Shown here: positions 5,894 to 7,355 of the stretch, piece after piece | Layout of the letters: each line of letters opens with the position of its first letter | Position numbering within the stretch: the stretch's first letter is position 1 | Source: Bacteroidota bacterium | GTDB lineage: Bacteria > Bacteroidota > Bacteroidia > B-17B0 > Aurantibacillaceae | Direction: 5' to 3' | Assembly (NCBI GenBank): GCA_025359355.1 | Contig: JANYGR010000242.1 | Span: 1-7,355, forward strand | Length of the DNA: 7,355 bases | Notes under the pieces: model-generated | Told to the model about the DNA's origin: nothing | Databases searched by the model: none | Seen by the model: only the letters and a program-made list of their open reading frames with translations | Translations under genes and position numbers: made by a program

Positions 5894-6973
5894 ATGATCC
5901 AAACACAAGACTATTTTCAAGAAAATCTTCAAAATAAATCACCCTTTGCCAATCGTTTTCTAACCAAAGGATTTATATCTGGTAAAAACAAAAGGTGGAT
6001 GTATTTATTAGGGCTTTTGTCTGCCGTTGTTGGATATTCTCTATATGGAAATTTAATTTCTATTCCTTTAGTGATACGAGCACTTAGCAAAGGTATTACG
6101 ATGAATGAAATTATGGAGAATACAAACATCTTGTTTAACCCAGATAAATTAGACATCAATCACAATGTGATGCTAACGTTGATGATGGGTATGTTTGTGT
6201 TTGCCTTATTATTTTTATGGATGGCTCTTAAGTTTATTCACAAAAAAATGTTATCTTCTATTATTACTGGTTTTGAGCGCATTCGCTGGAATCGTTACTT
6301 TTTTTCATTTTCAATTTGGACTGGTTTAATAATCCTTCTTACTGTCATTTCCTATTTTATGTCTCCCGAAGAAATGGAAATACGCTTTGATGCTAGCAAA
6401 TTTATAGTACTACTAATTGTGGCAATTATTTTTGTACCCATTCAAACAGCTACTGAAGAGCTCATTTTCAGAGGGTACTTAATGCAAGGATTATCACAAT
6501 ACACAATTAAACTAAGATATTTTAGTTTGATAAAATTTCAATGGGTTGATTTATTTCCAAATTTTAATGAAAAGCTAAAAATATTTAGTGTAAAAATATT
6601 TAGAAACGGCATTACTCCTTTAATCATCACTTCTGTTTTATTTGGTTTAATGCATGCGTCAAATCCAGAAGCTAAAGCACACGGCTTATTAATTATGATG
6701 CCCTATTACATTTTTTTTGGTGCATTTTTAGGCATCATAACTTTATTAGATGAAGGCTTAGAACTAGCCATGGGCATACATTGCGCTAATAACTTAGTAT
6801 CAAGTTTACTCATCACTTCAAAAAATTCTGTGTTACAAACAGATGCTATTTTTTATACGACTTCTGAAAATCCAGGTGGTGAGTTTATCATGTGGATTGT
6901 GATGGCGTCCATTTGCTTTTTTATTCTACATAAAAAATACACCTTATCAAATTGGAAATTAATACTACGCTAA
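5894..6973 (+). CDS. CPBP-family intramembrane metalloprotease (CAAX protease / Abi type)
   Basis: This is a 359-residue inner-membrane protein with about eight hydrophobic segments (roughly 36-58, 92-114, 138-156, 169-186, 242-258, 266-285, 291-308 and 331-346). All CPBP motifs are present: E188-E189-L-I-F-R193, F250-G-L-M-H254 and H296-x3-N300, which form the glutamate/histidine metal site inside the membrane. Family members cleave prenylated or other membrane proteins; the substrate here is unknown. Between the first two motifs lies an unusually long stretch (about 201-240) rich in Lys, Phe and Ile, encoded by AT-rich DNA with a 15-base tandem duplication. The frame is intact. I use the ATG at 5894 as the start; a TTG six bases upstream is possible but not needed. 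The M61 peptidase gene follows after 11 bases, so the two are probably co-transcribed. Confidence 0.9.
   Translation: MIQTQDYFQENLQNKSPFANRFLTKGFISGKNKRWMYLLGLLSAVVGYSLYGNLISIPLVIRALSKGITMNEIMENTNILFNPDKLDINHNVMLTLMMGMFVFALLFLWMALKFIHKKMLSSIITGFERIRWNRYFFSFSIWTGLIILLTVISYFMSPEEMEIRFDASKFIVLLIVAIIFVPIQTATEELIFRGYLMQGLSQYTIKLRYFSLIKFQWVDLFPNFNEKLKIFSVKIFRNGITPLIITSVLFGLMHASNPEAKAHGLLIMMPYYIFFGAFLGIITLLDEGLELAMGIHCANNLVSSLLITSKNSVLQTDAIFYTTSENPGGEFIMWIVMASICFFILHKKYTLSNWKLILR
6576..6603 (+). repeat. 15-base-period tandem duplication inside the CPBP protease gene
   Basis: TAAAAATATTTAG occurs at 6576-6588 and again at 6591-6603, in the same frame. It encodes L-K-I-F-S followed by V-K-I-F-R. The unit is a multiple of three, so the frame is kept. 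It lies in the extra loop between the two catalytic motifs. Confidence 0.75.
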
Positions 6974-6984
6974 CTACAACGACT

Positions 6985-7355
6985 ATGAAAAAAATTATTT
7001 TTGTAATATCTTCTCTTTTACTAATAAATACAGCCTATGCCGATGGCGACTACCACTACTCTGTTGATTTAACAAAGGCGAGTAATGATAAATTAACTAT
7101 CAAATTAACGCCTCCTGATATAACTGAAAATGAAACCATTTTTATGTTTCCTGCAATGGTACCAGGCACGTACGAGGTTTATGATTTTGGACGTTTCGTT
7201 TCAAATTTCAAAGCAGAAGGTAAAGATGGAAAAACAATTACCATCGAAAAATTAAATGTCAATTCTTATAAACTCTCTCCTGCCTCTGCTATCAAGGAAA
7301 TTACTTATGAAGTAGAAGACACTTGGGATACAGATATTAAAGAAAAAGTAGTATT
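6985..7355 (+). CDS. M61-family peptidase, N-terminal part (runs off the right edge)
   Basis: The frame is open from ATG 6985 to the window end (123 complete codons). Residues 1-19 are a signal peptide with a clear A-Y-A|D cleavage site, so the protein is exported to the periplasm or beyond. The following Y-H-Y-S-V-D-L, then F-P-A-M-V-P-G-T-Y-E-V-Y-D-F-G-R-F-V (55-72), F-K-A-E-G-K-D-G-K (75-83) and I-T-Y-E-V-E-D-T (106-113) match the N-terminal beta domain of M61 (glycyl aminopeptidase-like) proteases. These normally continue with an H-E-x-x-H zinc catalytic domain and a PDZ domain, both outside this window, so activity cannot be judged. It begins 11 bases after the membrane-protease gene, which suggests one transcript. 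Confidence 0.85.
   Translation, partial: MKKIIFVISSLLLINTAYADGDYHYSVDLTKASNDKLTIKLTPPDITENETIFMFPAMVPGTYEVYDFGRFVSNFKAEGKDGKTITIEKLNVNSYKLSPASAIKEITYEVEDTWDTDIKEKVV

Noticed and set aside
5929..6159. Minus-strand open frame of 76 codons
   Set aside because: Antisense to the start of the CPBP protease gene, which has all its catalytic motifs on the plus strand.

Overview
The window looks like chromosomal DNA of a low-GC Bacteroidota (probably a flavobacterium-like lineage). The clues are a match to the Bacteroidota promoter pattern (TTTG, 19 bases, TAnnTTTG) in front of a tRNA gene, A-rich start-codon contexts without Shine-Dalgarno sites, a secreted protein with a type IX secretion (T9SS) C-terminal sorting domain, and protein families typical of the phylum. 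The genus cannot be told from this sequence.

Layout. 1-69 may be the last codons of a gene entering from the left. 191-383 (minus strand) is a complete tRNA-Lys(UUU) unit: promoter, tRNA and intrinsic terminator. 460-921 encodes an unrecognised small protein that seems to be built from two copies of one fold. 988-4747 is a tight five-gene run: kdnA, kdnB, an MNT nucleotidyltransferase antitoxin (mntA-like), a HEPN toxin (hepT-like), and a kdsA homologue. 4895-5788 encodes a T9SS-exported protein. 5894-6973 encodes a CPBP (CAAX-protease-like) membrane protease, followed 11 bases later by the 5' part of an M61-family peptidase that runs off the right edge.

How the genes fit together. KdsA makes Kdo-8-phosphate. 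After dephosphorylation, KdnB oxidises C8 of Kdo and KdnA transaminates it to 8-amino-Kdo (Kdo8N), a lipopolysaccharide inner-core sugar best known from Shewanella. The run is therefore best read as a Kdo8N operon.

Two things stand out. First, a type VII toxin-antitoxin pair (MntA/HepT) sits inside this envelope operon, between kdnB and kdsA. It is far more AT-rich than kdsA (hand count about 27% GC against 39%), and its junctions share a 7-base repeat that would allow a clean removal. Second, the KdsA homologue keeps its metal and PEP-binding residues but has changed several residues that normally bind arabinose-5-phosphate. It may be specialised, or use a different aldose or a rearranged phosphate clamp.
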